A stretch of DNA of 64,000 nt from an uncultured Roseburia sp. (lineage in GTDB: Bacteria; Bacillota; Clostridia; Lachnospirales; Lachnospiraceae). The stretch is from contig CANSSP010000005.1 of the NCBI GenBank assembly GCA_947649645.1, positions 107,329 through 171,328 on the forward strand, read 5' to 3'. Shown here piece by piece: positions 45,408-54,552 of the stretch. The number at the start of each line of letters is the position of its first letter. Position 1 is the stretch's first letter. Made by a program: the position numbers and the translations under genes. The notes below the pieces were generated by a model. That model made no database searches. It was not told the origin of the DNA and was given only the letters and a program-made list of their open reading frames with translations.

Positions 45408-45436
45408 AAAACGACAGGGCTTATCCGCCCTGCCGT
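45408..45436 (-). terminator. Probable terminator of the sugar kinase gene
   Basis: Stem ACG..AGGGC with GCCCT..CGT around a six-base loop, then a short T-run on the minus strand, 28 bases after the kinase stop. Confidence 0.5.
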
Positions 45437-45463
45437 CCGGCTCATACATTTTGCAGCAAAACA

Positions 45464-46549
45464 TCAACGCTTGATATCATAATTCATATTCATCAGATTA
45501 CGGATACTCTCCACATCGTCCGTAATATTGGCGTCGCCACGGATCGTATGTTTGATCACACTGCTCGCAACTGCAAAATTGACCATATCCATCGGCTTAT
45601 AGCCGTGCATCATCGCATAAATCAGTCCGCTGGCAAAGGCATCACCGCCGCCGACACGGTCTAAGATATTGAATGTAAAAAGCTTGCTTTCAAACGTGTG
45701 ATTTTCATACCACAAAAATGCTTTCAGGCTGTTTTCGCTCCCGCTGTGAGCATAGCGCACATGGCGCGCAATACACTTAAGATTGGGATAGCGCTCCACA
45801 AATGCCTGAAAAATCTCATCCTCCTGTTCATAACTGGGCTGCAGCGGAATGCCGTCTTTTACATCTCCTTTTGCGTGATTCCCCTCATCTTTCCAGAGGT
45901 GATACGGCTCAATTCCGAGCAGCACATCGACATAAGGCAGACAGTCCGTACAAAAGTCCCTTGCCTCCTCCCAGGTCCAGAGCTTACTGCGGAAGTTTCC
46001 GTCAAAACTGACCGTAATCCCCTTTTCTTTCGCGGTCTTCAGGCAGTCCATTATCAGCTTTCGACAGTTTGGGCCAAGCGCAGGCGTAATACCGCTCAGA
46101 TGAAGCCACGTGAAACCGTCAAAAAGCGCGTCAAGATCGATCGTATCAAAATCAAATTCTGTGATCGCACTGTTTTTTCTGTCATAAATCACTTTGCTTG
46201 GGCGAATCCCATATCCCGTCTCCAGATAATAGCTTCCAAGGCGGTGAGACGGCGTCTGTTCCGGCGTGCTCAAAATCACCGGCGTACAGTGCACATCATT
46301 GCTGCGCAGCATGCGGACTGCGCTTTTTCCCAGACTGTTATCCGGAACCACCGTGAAAAACGTACTGTCCACGCCCAGATTTGCCAGCGCCAGCGCAATA
46401 TTTGCCTCGCTTCCGCCATAACTCGCCTCAAAGCTGGTCGTCATCCGTATCTTTTCATAGTTCGGCGGTGTAAGGCGGAGCATAATCTCGCCGATGGTGA
46501 TAAATTTATTGCCGCCGTCTTCCTGCAGCAGCGGATTTGCGTGTTGCAT
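45464..46549 (-). CDS. PfkB-family sugar kinase (possibly 2-keto-3-deoxygluconate kinase)
   Basis: 361 residues. PfkB signatures are present: the N-terminal YGGSEANIALALANLG and the C-terminal DRVGGGDAFASGLIYAMMHG with the catalytic Asp. FITIGEIMLRLTPPNYEKI at the start and HLSGITPALGPNCRKL are the pattern of KDG kinases (KdgK), but the exact sugar cannot be proved. It stands alone with its own promoter and terminator; no aldolase is next to it. GAGGAGG precedes the ATG. Confidence 0.88.
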   Translation of the reverse strand: MQHANPLLQEDGGNKFITIGEIMLRLTPPNYEKIRMTTSFEASYGGSEANIALALANLGVDSTFFTVVPDNSLGKSAVRMLRSNDVHCTPVILSTPEQTPSHRLGSYYLETGYGIRPSKVIYDRKNSAITEFDFDTIDLDALFDGFTWLHLSGITPALGPNCRKLIMDCLKTAKEKGITVSFDGNFRSKLWTWEEARDFCTDCLPYVDVLLGIEPYHLWKDEGNHAKGDVKDGIPLQPSYEQEDEIFQAFVERYPNLKCIARHVRYAHSGSENSLKAFLWYENHTFESKLFTFNILDRVGGGDAFASGLIYAMMHGYKPMDMVNFAVASSVIKHTIRGDANITDDVESIRNLMNMNYDIKR

Positions 46550-46600
46550 AAAAACCTCCTCTTATCACTATGTATTTTTCTGTCCTTTTCTCTTATTTCT

Positions 46601-46629
46601 ATTTTATGCCATTTACAAAAGCATTTCAA
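46601..46629 (-). promoter_or_regulatory. Predicted sigma-A promoter of the sugar kinase gene
   Basis: Minus-strand -35 TTGAAA (46624-46629), 17-base spacer, -10 TAAAAT (46601-46606), about 50 bases before the ATG. Confidence 0.7.
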
Positions 46630-46731
46630 CCGGTATTTTTGCGAAAATAGTATAAAATAAAAACGCTTTTCTGACGATATACAAAGTAAGAAAGAGAAAG
46701 AATTACAAAAAATGTGCTTTTGTCAAGGAGG

Positions 46732-46926
46732 ATGATTGTCGCAGCTTACGTAAATCGTATCTCATCACTGTTACCCGTCGACCCTGTAAACCGGATTGAA
46801 CGGCTTACACCACAGGGACGCCAGTCCCGCCGCTCCAGACAGGAAGAATACTCTTTCGCTTCTATGTTTGCGATGATGATGAAACCGCACGGTGAGGAAT
46901 CAAAAGGATTTGATTCCAGAGCATAA
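46732..46926 (+). CDS. Small conserved-looking protein of unknown function, 64 residues
   Basis: Plus-strand frame starting MIVAAYVNRISSLLPVDPVN, continuing RIERLTPQGRQSRRSR and ending FASMFAMMMKPHGEESKGFD. A strong AAGGAGG touches the ATG, so spacing is unusual and the true start may be slightly downstream at a non-standard codon. A perfect bidirectional terminator follows 52 bases after the stop. The NRI-PV-PVNRI pattern with a C-terminal F..MF segment reminds me of short uncharacterised Clostridia proteins; no membrane segment is seen. The function is unknown. Confidence 0.55.
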   Translation: MIVAAYVNRISSLLPVDPVNRIERLTPQGRQSRRSRQEEYSFASMFAMMMKPHGEESKGFDSRA

Positions 46927-46977
46927 AAGGCGGATTCCGGCAGGACGTTCCCTGCAAAGCAGCGCCGATGTGCACAT

Positions 46978-47011
46978 AAAAACGCATATGCCGACAGGCA
47001 TATGCGTTTTT
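46978..47011. terminator. Bidirectional terminator between convergent genes
   Basis: Perfect 15-base arms (AAAAACGCATATGCC and GGCATATGCGTTTTT) around a four-base loop. It carries T-runs on both strands, so it can end both the 64-residue gene (plus) and the ribonuclease H operon (minus). Confidence 0.92.
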
Positions 47012-47037
47012 ATGGCGCCGCCGATGATACGAAGTCT

Positions 47038-47625
47038 TCAGGGCAGATTCCCCACCGCCTCCTTCGCAAGACGGTCTGCCTCCTCATTTCCTTCCACACC
47101 GGAATGTCCCTTTACTTTCACAAAGTGAATGCAGATGCGGTCTTTCACGGAGGAAATATAGTCATAATATGCAATCGTTCCTTTTTTATTGCGCTTCCAG
47201 TTCCCCTCCGCCCACATTTCAATGCCCATATAGTCATAATAGACCGTAATCTCCGGCAGCCCCAGCTCCACCGCTTTTGCAATCGCCGCCATACTGCCCA
47301 GAACTTCTCCGGCAACGTTGCGCATGGCCGCCATCTCTTCGTCCGCTCCGGAACCCTTTAAGATCACCTTCTGCCCGTGATAAATCAGAAAGCCGCCATA
47401 ACCATATATTTTTTTCGCCGCATTGTAGGAACCGTCCACAAACGCGTAAATCTCCGGCGATTTCTCCGGCTCTGCCGGCGCGAGAAAAGCTTCCGCCTCC
47501 GCCTGGTTCAGGAAGCTTTTGTATACGGCTCCCGGATATCCGTGTACCGCTGCTTTACAGGCGTCCCAGCTCCGGTAAATCCCTGTCTGTCTTCCCTTCT
47601 TCACCGCATAATATTTTGCTCCCAT
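47038..47625 (-). CDS. rnhA: Ribonuclease H with viroplasmin-type N-terminal domain
   Basis: 195 residues. The N-terminal domain (KYYAVKKGRQTGIYRSWDAC, KAAVHGYPGAVYKSF) is the Caulimovirus viroplasmin/RNase H1 hybrid-binding domain. The catalytic domain follows (YAFVDGSYNAAKKIYGYGGF, GEVLGSMAAIAKAVELGLPE, HFVKVKGHSGVEGNEEADRL) with the acidic residues in place. It removes RNA from RNA-DNA hybrids. It is downstream of the YdcF gene by 12 bases and ends near a strong terminator. Confidence 0.95.
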   Translation of the reverse strand: MGAKYYAVKKGRQTGIYRSWDACKAAVHGYPGAVYKSFLNQAEAEAFLAPAEPEKSPEIYAFVDGSYNAAKKIYGYGGFLIYHGQKVILKGSGADEEMAAMRNVAGEVLGSMAAIAKAVELGLPEITVYYDYMGIEMWAEGNWKRNKKGTIAYYDYISSVKDRICIHFVKVKGHSGVEGNEEADRLAKEAVGNLP

Positions 47626-47637
47626 CCGTCTGCTCCT

Positions 47638-48402
47638 TTACTTCCCAAACTGATAATACAGTATTCCGTACAGCTCGCGCACATAATAAGTCGGAAAATA
47701 GAGAAAAAAAGTACTGCTCGGCGTAGCATAACTGGTAAACCCAAGTTTCTTCGCCATCAGACTCGCCCGATACTCGTGAAATTCGCTTGTCACAATCGTA
47801 ATTTCATCTCCCAGTCCATGCTCCCTTAACAGCTCCTGGGAAAACAGAAGATTTTCTTCCGTATTCGTCGACGCGTCTTCAAGAATCAGCCGTTCTTTTT
47901 CAATTCCCATTTCCGTAAGACACCGGTACATGCACTCTGCCTCCGAAATATCTTCGCCTCTTCCCTGTCCGCCCGAGAGAACACACATGGCGTCCGGATT
48001 ACTGGTAAGATACGCATAGGCGGCGTGGATGCGCTCCCACAAAATCGTACTTGGCTTTGTCCCTTTCACACTGCACCCGAGCACGACCGCCGTCGTCCCC
48101 TCCGGCGGTCTGTGAAGTGCCGCCCGCACGATAAAAAATGTCTCTGTCGCAGCCGTTATCACGACTGCAGCGGCAAGAAAAACCGCCGCAATAAGAACAG
48201 CCTTTCCGCCAGGGCTTTTCCACAACGCGGCCAGCCAGACATGAATCCTCTTCTGCCAGAGCCCATAGCAGATCAGAAGACCCGACAGGCACATCCCTGT
48301 CACATTTCCCAGATTTATAATTCCTCTCGCCACAAACGGCACTGCAAACCACAGAAAAAAAACGGCTCCGATTCCGGCCGCCACCGACTGTATCCTGCCC
48401 AT
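47638..48402 (-). CDS. YdcF family membrane protein (DUF218)
   Basis: 254 residues from the ATG at 48402 (AGGAG eight bases upstream). Three or so N-terminal membrane helices (VAAGIGAVFFLWFAVPFVAR, VTGMCLSGLLICYGLWQ, AVLIAAVFLAAAVVITAATE) precede the DUF218 domain: TAVVLGCSVKGTKPSTILWE, VLSGGQGRGEDISEAECMYR and LEDASTNTEENLLFSQELL. Related proteins act in envelope biogenesis (ElyC) or vancomycin sensitivity (SanA), but the substrate is unknown. It forms an operon with rnhA. Confidence 0.9.
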   Translation of the reverse strand: MGRIQSVAAGIGAVFFLWFAVPFVARGIINLGNVTGMCLSGLLICYGLWQKRIHVWLAALWKSPGGKAVLIAAVFLAAAVVITAATETFFIVRAALHRPPEGTTAVVLGCSVKGTKPSTILWERIHAAYAYLTSNPDAMCVLSGGQGRGEDISEAECMYRCLTEMGIEKERLILEDASTNTEENLLFSQELLREHGLGDEITIVTSEFHEYRASLMAKKLGFTSYATPSSTFFLYFPTYYVRELYGILYYQFGK

Positions 48403-48452
48403 ATGCCTGTCTCCTGTCTCATCCAATGTATTGTAAACTCCGGTCAGAAACG

Positions 48453-48488
48453 TTTACCGGCCGCCATATAGAAAACGGGGCCGGTAAA
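48453..48488 (-). terminator. Hairpin after the cysteine-rich gene
   Basis: Perfect 10-base arms TTTACCGGCC/GGCCGGTAAA with a 16-base loop, starting 15 bases after the stop at 48504. The T-tract is weak, so it may be a terminator or a 3'-end stabiliser. Confidence 0.45.
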
Positions 48489-48503
48489 TTCTTAAGCGCA
48501 GAC

Positions 48504-48845
48504 CTATGAAATCGTCAGTCTGCAGTTATTGCGCATATTAAGGGGACACTCATACTGCGCCTTTCCAATATAGGAAATCGGACATCTCCTGCAGTCCCCC
48601 TTCGTGAAATCAGACGGCACTTCAAATTCCAGAGAAGCCATCTTCACACCTTTTTCCTCTTCTTCTTTGCGGATATTGCTCCAGCCAAGCATCTGATTAC
48701 AGCCCTGACACTTCGGAGCTTTCACCGTCACTGTCCGCCTGCAGGTCGGACATACATAATATCCCTTTCCCGAATCATCCGTCATCTCCACAACTTCTGC
48801 GGGAAACTGTTTGATCAGTTCCGCCCTCACATCATCATGCAACAT
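48504..48845 (-). CDS. Cysteine-rich zinc-ribbon protein of unknown function
   Basis: 113 residues with two four-cysteine groups. The first is a zinc ribbon with C32-x2-C35 (YYVCPTCRRTV) and C46-x2-C49 (KCQGCNQMLGW). The second has C85-x2-C88, C100 and C108 (GDCRRCPISYIGKAQYECPL) and could bind another metal or an Fe-S cluster. No membrane segment. It starts 27 bases after the chemoreceptor gene on the same strand, so the two are probably co-transcribed. I know no named family for the whole protein. Confidence 0.8.
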   Translation of the reverse strand: MLHDDVRAELIKQFPAEVVEMTDDSGKGYYVCPTCRRTVTVKAPKCQGCNQMLGWSNIRKEEEEKGVKMASLEFEVPSDFTKGDCRRCPISYIGKAQYECPLNMRNNCRLTIS

Positions 48846-48872
48846 AACGCAATTCTTCTCCTTTCAGATTCA

Positions 48873-50564
48873 TCAGATCTCAAACCGATCCATCAGCTGT
48901 ACCATCGTCTCCACCTGCGCCTTCTGCTCCTCACTGACAGCAGCCGTCTCCTGGGACGTGGCGGAATTGTTGTCGACCACGGCAGATACTTTTGAAATGC
49001 TCTCATTGATCTGACGCATACGTAACGCGTCTTCCTCCAGCATCGCCACAATCTGCCCCATTTTGTCTGTCGCTGCCTTTGCGGAATCCAGAACCTCATT
49101 CATATTGTCCGCCGTCTCATCCGCAATGGTAATTCCTTTTTCGACCGCCAGTATCGTCGTCTCAATCAGTTTCGTCGTTCTTCCGGCTGCCTTTGCCGAC
49201 TCGTCGGCCAGATTCTTCACCTGATCCGCCACTACGGCAAATCCTTTGCCGGCCTCTCCGGCCCTCGCAGCCTCAATCGCCGCATTCAGAGACAGCAGAT
49301 TGGTCTGTGACGCTATATCCTCAATGGCACCGATAATCGTACCGATCTGTTCCGAACATTTGCTGATTTCTCCGATCGCCTCTTTCAGCTCCTGCATTTT
49401 CTGATTGCCAATCGCAAGCGTACTTCCCGCGCTGGCGGCAAGCCGGACGGACGCATCCGCCTCCACGGCATTCTTTTCCATGCTCTTTGTCATATCTTCG
49501 ACCATCGTGACAAGATCTGTCACCTGACCGGCCTGTGTCGTGCTCCCCTCTGCCAGATCCTCCGCCGCACACGCAAGCTGCTCGGATCCGCGGTCGATCT
49601 GTCCGGAAACATCGCGGATTGTCAGAAGCGTCTCACGCATTTTCTCCGCAATCTTTAAAAAAGATTCCTTGATCTGGACAAACGCACCGACATACTGCTT
49701 CTGAATATGTATATTGTAATTTCCGTTTCCCATCTGATCAAGCACTTCAGCGATCTCTTCCACCATGCCGAGCAGGTTCTGTTTCATGAAAACAATCGCC
49801 GTCACCATCGTCCCGACCTCACTGTCGTCTTCCTTCAGGTCAAGTCTGGTGTCAAAATTGCCGCTGGCAACCGCCGACATCTCCGCCGATACTTTTTTGA
49901 TCGGCTGTAAAAGCTCCCTGTCCGAAAACTGAATCGTCTTTACAATCCGCAGAATGACATAGATAAAAGCAGTGATATACAATGCCTCAAATAAAATCTG
50001 GATATAATTCAGAACTGCCTGCCGGCTGCTTTTTCGATTCTGAATGTCTTTGATGACGGCATCCGTCTCCTGGCTGATCGTGGCGACCGCGTCGCCGTAT
50101 GCCTCACTGAAAACAAGGCTTTCCGCCTTTTTGATGTCGCCTTTCTGCACACAGGCGATTGCTTCTTCCTCCATCGGAACCAGCCCTTCCGACAGCACCG
50201 CGATCGCATTTAATCCCGCCCACTCTTCATCCGTGATATTACACTCTTTGAGTATTGCGACTGCTTTATCTCTGTTCTGGTCTTCATTCAGCTCCTTCAG
50301 ATAGCCTTCATGATATTTCTCGTCCCCCGTAACAGCGTAAGACTGTATCTCATAAGTCAGAATCTTCGAACCGAGCCGATACTGTTCAAGTGCCATGGTT
50401 GCTTTTAACAGTTCATCCTTCCCCCGTGACAAAACCAGACTGCATATTACAAATCCGATAAGTGTGATAACGCCTACCACCACAGCAATCAGCGCCTGTC
50501 TTGTCATCTGCTTAAGCTGATATGCCTGGCTGTTTTTCCCTGGTACATTATACTTTTTCTCCAT
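48873..50564 (-). CDS. Methyl-accepting chemotaxis protein
   Basis: 563 residues from the ATG at 50564. Helix 1 at about 20-45 ([20 protein letters not shown]), an extracytoplasmic four-helix-type region (about 46-180), helix 2 (about 190-210), a HAMP domain ([20 protein letters not shown]) and a long cytoplasmic signalling domain are seen. The hairpin tip is the highly conserved [20 protein letters not shown] followed by [20 protein letters not shown]. It relays signals to CheA/CheW (not in window) and finally to cheY at 485-844. The ligand is unknown. Confidence 0.95.
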   Translation of the reverse strand: MEKKYNVPGKNSQAYQLKQMTRQALIAVVVGVITLIGFVICSLVLSRGKDELLKATMALEQYRLGSKILTYEIQSYAVTGDEKYHEGYLKELNEDQNRDKAVAILKECNITDEEWAGLNAIAVLSEGLVPMEEEAIACVQKGDIKKAESLVFSEAYGDAVATISQETDAVIKDIQNRKSSRQAVLNYIQILFEALYITAFIYVILRIVKTIQFSDRELLQPIKKVSAEMSAVASGNFDTRLDLKEDDSEVGTMVTAIVFMKQNLLGMVEEIAEVLDQMGNGNYNIHIQKQYVGAFVQIKESFLKIAEKMRETLLTIRDVSGQIDRGSEQLACAAEDLAEGSTTQAGQVTDLVTMVEDMTKSMEKNAVEADASVRLAASAGSTLAIGNQKMQELKEAIGEISKCSEQIGTIIGAIEDIASQTNLLSLNAAIEAARAGEAGKGFAVVADQVKNLADESAKAAGRTTKLIETTILAVEKGITIADETADNMNEVLDSAKAATDKMGQIVAMLEEDALRMRQINESISKVSAVVDNNSATSQETAAVSEEQKAQVETMVQLMDRFEI

Positions 50565-50611
50565 ATACTCCATTCTCCTTCATCCGATCGCTTCCACATT
50601 TTCAATATATT

Positions 50612-50640
50612 ATTATACCCGAGCCGCGGAAAGTGGTCAA
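50612..50640 (-). promoter_or_regulatory. Predicted sigma-A promoter of the chemoreceptor gene
   Basis: Minus-strand -35 TTGACC (50635-50640), 17-base spacer, perfect -10 TATAAT (50612-50617), 48 bases before the ATG at 50564. Confidence 0.75.
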
Positions 50641-50652
50641 GTTCTGCCTTTC

Positions 50653-51552
50653 TTATCCATACGTTTTTTCCCCCGGACCGTTGGGATTGACATGTACCAT
50701 AATGTGTTTCACTTTCGGAAAACGCTGTTCGATGCTGTCATGCACTCTTTCCGCAATCGCATGTGTTTCTTCCAGCGTCTTTCTGCCATCCGCACATATC
50801 TCCAGATCCACATAGATTTTATTTCCGAACACACGCGTCTGCAACAGATCAATTCCCAGCACACCGCTATGCGACAACGCGCACTTCCTGAGTTCCTCCT
50901 CCACAACGTCATCACAGGCCTTATCAACCATTTTATCGATCGCATCCTTAAAAATATCATAAGCCGCCTTTACAATAAAGAGACAGATAACGATACTCGC
51001 AGCCGGATCCATGACGGGATAGCCCATTCTTGCCCCCACGATGCCGACAAGAGCGCCGACCGAAGAGAGCGCGTCCGATCGGTGATGCCATGCGTCCGCC
51101 ATCAGCGCGCCGGAATCAATTTTCTTTGCATATCCCCTCGTATACCAGAACATCGCTTCCTTTGTCACTATCGAACCTATGGCAGCGGCCAGTGCAAGGA
51201 ACCCCGGCACGACAGACGACCCGACCTTTCCCCGGGCGATCATTCTTACCGCAGAAGACCCGATGCCAAGCCCGGTAACACACAGAAGCGTCGCAAGTAC
51301 TATGGCTGCCACGCACTCCATTCTCTCATGCCCATACGGGTGTTCCTTGTCTGACTTTTTCCCGGCAATCCGGATACCGGCGATCACGATAAACGTGCTG
51401 AAGACATCCGACGCCGAATGAACCGCATCGCTTAACATCGCCCCGGAATGAGCGATCAGCCCGGCAGCCAGTTTAAATACCGACAAAAGCAGATTGACGG
51501 CAATCGTGACAAAAGATACTCTCATCGCCGTTTTTTCAAATGAATTATCCAT
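50653..51552 (-). CDS. Cation diffusion facilitator metal-efflux transporter
   Basis: 299 residues from the ATG at 51552 (GGAGG seven bases upstream). Six membrane helices with the two HxxxD metal-site motifs, SDAVHSASDVFSTFIVIAG in helix 2 and DAWHHRSDALSSVGALVG in helix 5, are followed by a C-terminal cytoplasmic domain (HAIAERVHDSIEQRFPKVKH). It exports divalent metal ions. The NiCo-type riboswitch in its leader points to nickel, cobalt or iron as the exported ion. It ends 13 bases before the chemoreceptor promoter. Confidence 0.93.
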   Translation of the reverse strand: MDNSFEKTAMRVSFVTIAVNLLLSVFKLAAGLIAHSGAMLSDAVHSASDVFSTFIVIAGIRIAGKKSDKEHPYGHERMECVAAIVLATLLCVTGLGIGSSAVRMIARGKVGSSVVPGFLALAAAIGSIVTKEAMFWYTRGYAKKIDSGALMADAWHHRSDALSSVGALVGIVGARMGYPVMDPAASIVICLFIVKAAYDIFKDAIDKMVDKACDDVVEEELRKCALSHSGVLGIDLLQTRVFGNKIYVDLEICADGRKTLEETHAIAERVHDSIEQRFPKVKHIMVHVNPNGPGEKTYG

Positions 51553-51700
51553 AAACATTCCTCCTCACATCAGATCTGATACCTCTATGGCTCCTGCTGA
51601 ATTGTGGGAGTCGTCCTGCCGGACGATTCACATAAGCGGTTTTTTACATACAGAACCTGCTTTCCCGATGATAAAAAAACACCCACGTCCCAGTAAAAAT

Positions 51701-51776
51701 ACTACTGTCCCGCGGATGAAAATCCACTGTCGCTTCTGCGACCCGGCTACACAGGTGTTCCCCGGCCTGTTCAGTT
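51701..51776 (-). ncRNA. NiCo (czcD) riboswitch upstream of the metal-efflux gene
   Basis: On the minus strand, AACTGAACAGGCC opens the aptamer, TAGCCGGGTCGCAGAAGCGA holds the central junction and P3 hairpin (GTCGC/GCGAC with AGAA loop), GTGGAT/ATCCGC forms P4, and GGGACAGT closes it by pairing with ACTG. This matches, by memory, the published NiCo aptamer core (CAGCCGGG, GGGACAGU, same spacing). It lies about 150 bases upstream of a CDF transporter, the usual partner. A run of seven T at 51673-51679 suggests a terminator-based switch, though I could not settle the exact alternative pairing. Confidence 0.85.
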
Positions 51777-51779
51777 TTT

Positions 51780-51808
51780 ATAATACTTCAATCTAAATCG
51801 CAGTGCAA
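51780..51808 (-). promoter_or_regulatory. Predicted promoter of the riboswitch-CDF transcript
   Basis: Minus-strand -35 TTGCAC (51803-51808), 17-base spacer, -10 TATTAT (51780-51785), directly in front of the aptamer. Confidence 0.65.
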
Positions 51809-51819
51809 AGAGTTTTATA

Positions 51820-52058
51820 TATTATAACATAATCATATGGCATCCGCAATCGAAATATACCCGCAGCGGATGCCCCATTCTGATCCTGTAAAAAATGACA
51901 GCCAGATACATTTTTATGAAAAAGCAGGATGCCGGCGCACAGCTCTTTCCCCGATACCCCGGCAGGCCGCATATCCATTTTCTTCACGCAGCGCAATGTC
52001 CATAAGCACTATATCCGGCATTGTCGTCGTCCACAAGCAAAAAATATATGCTGTCCTT
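51820..52058 (-). pseudogene. Response-regulator receiver domain remnant
   Basis: Directly after the leuS stop the minus strand carries AAGGA and then IYFLLVDDD, the start of a receiver domain but with ATA where ATG is expected. In another frame PDIVLMDIALREENGYAACR follows, the phosphoacceptor region. Later, weaker matches (PAFS, then YDYVI-like text) continue in shifted frames. The distance between the acidic pocket and the phosphoacceptor is too short, so an internal deletion plus frameshifts is likely. No intact protein can be made. Boundaries are approximate. Confidence 0.6.
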
Positions 52059-52059
52059 A

Positions 52060-54477
52060 TTATTTCTGAACAATATTGACAAGTCTTCCCGGAACATAAA
52101 TTTCTTTCACGATCGTCCCGGTCAGCTTCTCTGCTACCGATTCTTTTGCTTTCGCGATAACGTCCGGTTTTGCATCATTTCTTCCGATTGCAAGTGTTCC
52201 CCTCACCTTTCCGTTGATCTGCACGGCAATCTCTACCGTATCCTCCACCGTTTTTGCTTCGTCGTATTCGGGCCAGGACTGCTGGTATATCCTTCCTTCT
52301 CCGCCGATATTCTCCCAGATTTCCTCCGTGATGTGCGGAGCTACTGGATTGAGCAGAATCAAAAGCGTCCGATATTCCGCTTTCGTGATGGCATTTTTTT
52401 TCGAAAAATCATTAAGCAGCGCCATCATGGCCGCAATGGCGGTGTTGTACTTTAAATTTTCAAAATCGCTGCTGACCTTTTTGATGGTCTGGTGCATTTT
52501 CGTCTCGAGATCTTTCGAAAATACCTCCTCTTCCGTCATAATATCCCGAAGCTTCCAGATGCGTTCCAGAAACCGCCGACAGCCTTTCACCCCGTCCTCT
52601 GACCACGCGGCGCTTAAGTCAAAGGCGCCGATGAACATCTCATACGTGCGCAGGGTGTCCGCTCCATAGTCTCTGACAATATCGTCCGGATTGACGACAT
52701 TTCCTCTCGACTTGGACATTTTTTCACCGTTCTCCCCCAGAATCATGCCGTGCGAAGTGCGTTTCTGATACGGTTCCGGGCACGGGACGATTCCATTGTC
52801 AAAAAGAAATTTGTGCCAGAACCGGGAGTAAAGGAGGTGCAGCGTCGTATGTTCCATACCGCCGTTGTACCAGTCTACCGGCATCCAGTACTTAAGCGCC
52901 TCTTCACTTGCGAGTGCTTTCTCGTTTTTCGGATCACAGTAGCGCAGGAAATACCAGGAAGATCCCGCCCACTGCGGCATCGTGTCCGTCTCCCGCTTCG
53001 CCGGTCCGCCGCAGCACGGACAGGTCGTGTTAACCCAGTCTGTCATCGCGGCGAGCGGCGATTCGCCGTTGTCTGTCGGCATATAACTGTCAACTTCCGG
53101 AAGCATCAGCGGCAGCTCGCTCTCGTCCAGAGGCACGGCGCCGCATTTTTCACAGAAGACCACCGGAATCGGCTCTCCCCAGTATCTCTGGCGTGAAAAA
53201 ACCCAGTCGCGCAGTTTGAAATTCGTCTTCGCAGAACCGATCCCTTTTTCTTCCAGGAAAGCAATCATTTTCTTTTTGGCCTCTTCCACCTGAAGCCCGG
53301 TGATAAAGCCGGAATTTATGACCACGCCCGTCGCCACATCGGTAAACGCAGCCGCATCGATATCGACTTCCTCTCCGTTTTTCGCTACGACCTGGATAAG
53401 CGGAAGGCCGAACTTTTTCGCAAACTCCCAGTCTCTCTCATCATGTGCGGGAACCGCCATAATCGCTCCCGTCCCATAAGACATCAGAACATAATCAGAG
53501 ATCCAGATGGGAATCTCCTTTCCGGTGACAGGATTTATAGCCCGCAGCCCGTCCAATACGACCCCGGTCTTTTCCTTTGCAAGTTCCGCGCGCTCAAAAT
53601 CGGACTTCTTCGCTGCTTCCTCACGGTATGAAAGAACTGCTTCCCAATTTTTCAGCTCCTCTTTATATTTGTCAATCAGCGGATGTTCCGGAGATACAAC
53701 CATGTACGTCGCCCCAAAAAGCGTGTCGCAGCGGGTGGTATAGACGCGCAGCTTCTCCTCTTTTCCGGCAATCGGAAAATCGACCTCCGCTCCCTGGGAT
53801 TTCCCGATCCAGTTTTTCTGTGACACCTTCACCCGCTCGATATAATCCACATCCGCAAGCCCGTCAATCAGCTTCTGCGCATAATCTGTGATCTTTAACA
53901 TCCATTCGCTTTTGACCTTGCGGACTACCGGTGAACCGCAGCGCTCACACACACCGTTTACAACCTCTTCATTGGCAAGCCCGACTTTACATGACGTACA
54001 CCAGTTGATCGGCATTTCTTTTTTGTAGGCAAGACCAGCCTTAAATAATCTGAGAAAAATCCACTGCGTCCATTTGTAGTAAGCAGGGTCTGTCGTGTTT
54101 ACCTCCCGCTCCCAGTCAAAAGAATAACCGAGCGCCTTTAACTGCTCTTTGAAACGTTTTACATTATTCCCGGTAACGATTTTCGGATGAATCTTGTTTT
54201 TGATGGCATAGTTTTCCGTCGGAAGCCCGAAAGCGTCCCACCCCATCGGATAAAGGACATTATACCCCTGCATTCTGCGCTTTCTCGCCACAATATCAAG
54301 CGCGGTATAAGGTCTTGGATGCCCCACGTGGAGTCCCTGCCCGGACGGATACGGAAATTCCACCAGCGCATAATATTTGGGTTTCGTAAAATCCTCCGTC
54401 GCAGCAAACGCATGCTCTGCATCCCAGATTTCCTGCCATTTTTTCTCAACCATCGTATGGTTGTATGACTGTGCCAT
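52060..54477 (-). CDS. leuS: Leucyl-tRNA synthetase
   Basis: 805 residues, normal for bacterial LeuRS. Class I motifs are present: HVGH in [20 protein letters not shown] and [14 protein letters not shown]. The CP1 editing domain ([20 protein letters not shown]), zinc-type cysteines ([17 protein letters not shown]) and the C-terminal anticodon domain ([37 protein letters not shown]) are visible. Expression is controlled by an upstream T-box leader at 54553-54915. The ribosome site is in GGAGGAAAAGAAA. Confidence 0.97.
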   Translation of the reverse strand: MAQSYNHTMVEKKWQEIWDAEHAFAATEDFTKPKYYALVEFPYPSGQGLHVGHPRPYTALDIVARKRRMQGYNVLYPMGWDAFGLPTENYAIKNKIHPKIVTGNNVKRFKEQLKALGYSFDWEREVNTTDPAYYKWTQWIFLRLFKAGLAYKKEMPINWCTSCKVGLANEEVVNGVCERCGSPVVRKVKSEWMLKITDYAQKLIDGLADVDYIERVKVSQKNWIGKSQGAEVDFPIAGKEEKLRVYTTRCDTLFGATYMVVSPEHPLIDKYKEELKNWEAVLSYREEAAKKSDFERAELAKEKTGVVLDGLRAINPVTGKEIPIWISDYVLMSYGTGAIMAVPAHDERDWEFAKKFGLPLIQVVAKNGEEVDIDAAAFTDVATGVVINSGFITGLQVEEAKKKMIAFLEEKGIGSAKTNFKLRDWVFSRQRYWGEPIPVVFCEKCGAVPLDESELPLMLPEVDSYMPTDNGESPLAAMTDWVNTTCPCCGGPAKRETDTMPQWAGSSWYFLRYCDPKNEKALASEEALKYWMPVDWYNGGMEHTTLHLLYSRFWHKFLFDNGIVPCPEPYQKRTSHGMILGENGEKMSKSRGNVVNPDDIVRDYGADTLRTYEMFIGAFDLSAAWSEDGVKGCRRFLERIWKLRDIMTEEEVFSKDLETKMHQTIKKVSSDFENLKYNTAIAAMMALLNDFSKKNAITKAEYRTLLILLNPVAPHITEEIWENIGGEGRIYQQSWPEYDEAKTVEDTVEIAVQINGKVRGTLAIGRNDAKPDVIAKAKESVAEKLTGTIVKEIYVPGRLVNIVQK

Positions 54478-54552
54478 TTTCTTTTCCTCCTCTATTTTCC
54501 TGGAAAATTCCGTCCGCAGGGCCTTTTATCATACAGGATATACTTTCAAATG

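Noticed and set aside
45300..45463. Gene in the gap between the sugar kinase and NUDIX genes
   Set aside because: Only a terminator-like hairpin is supported; short frames lack ribosome sites.
51494..51796. Plus-strand frame over the CDF leader
   Set aside because: It covers the NiCo riboswitch and its promoter on the other strand and has no coding signs.
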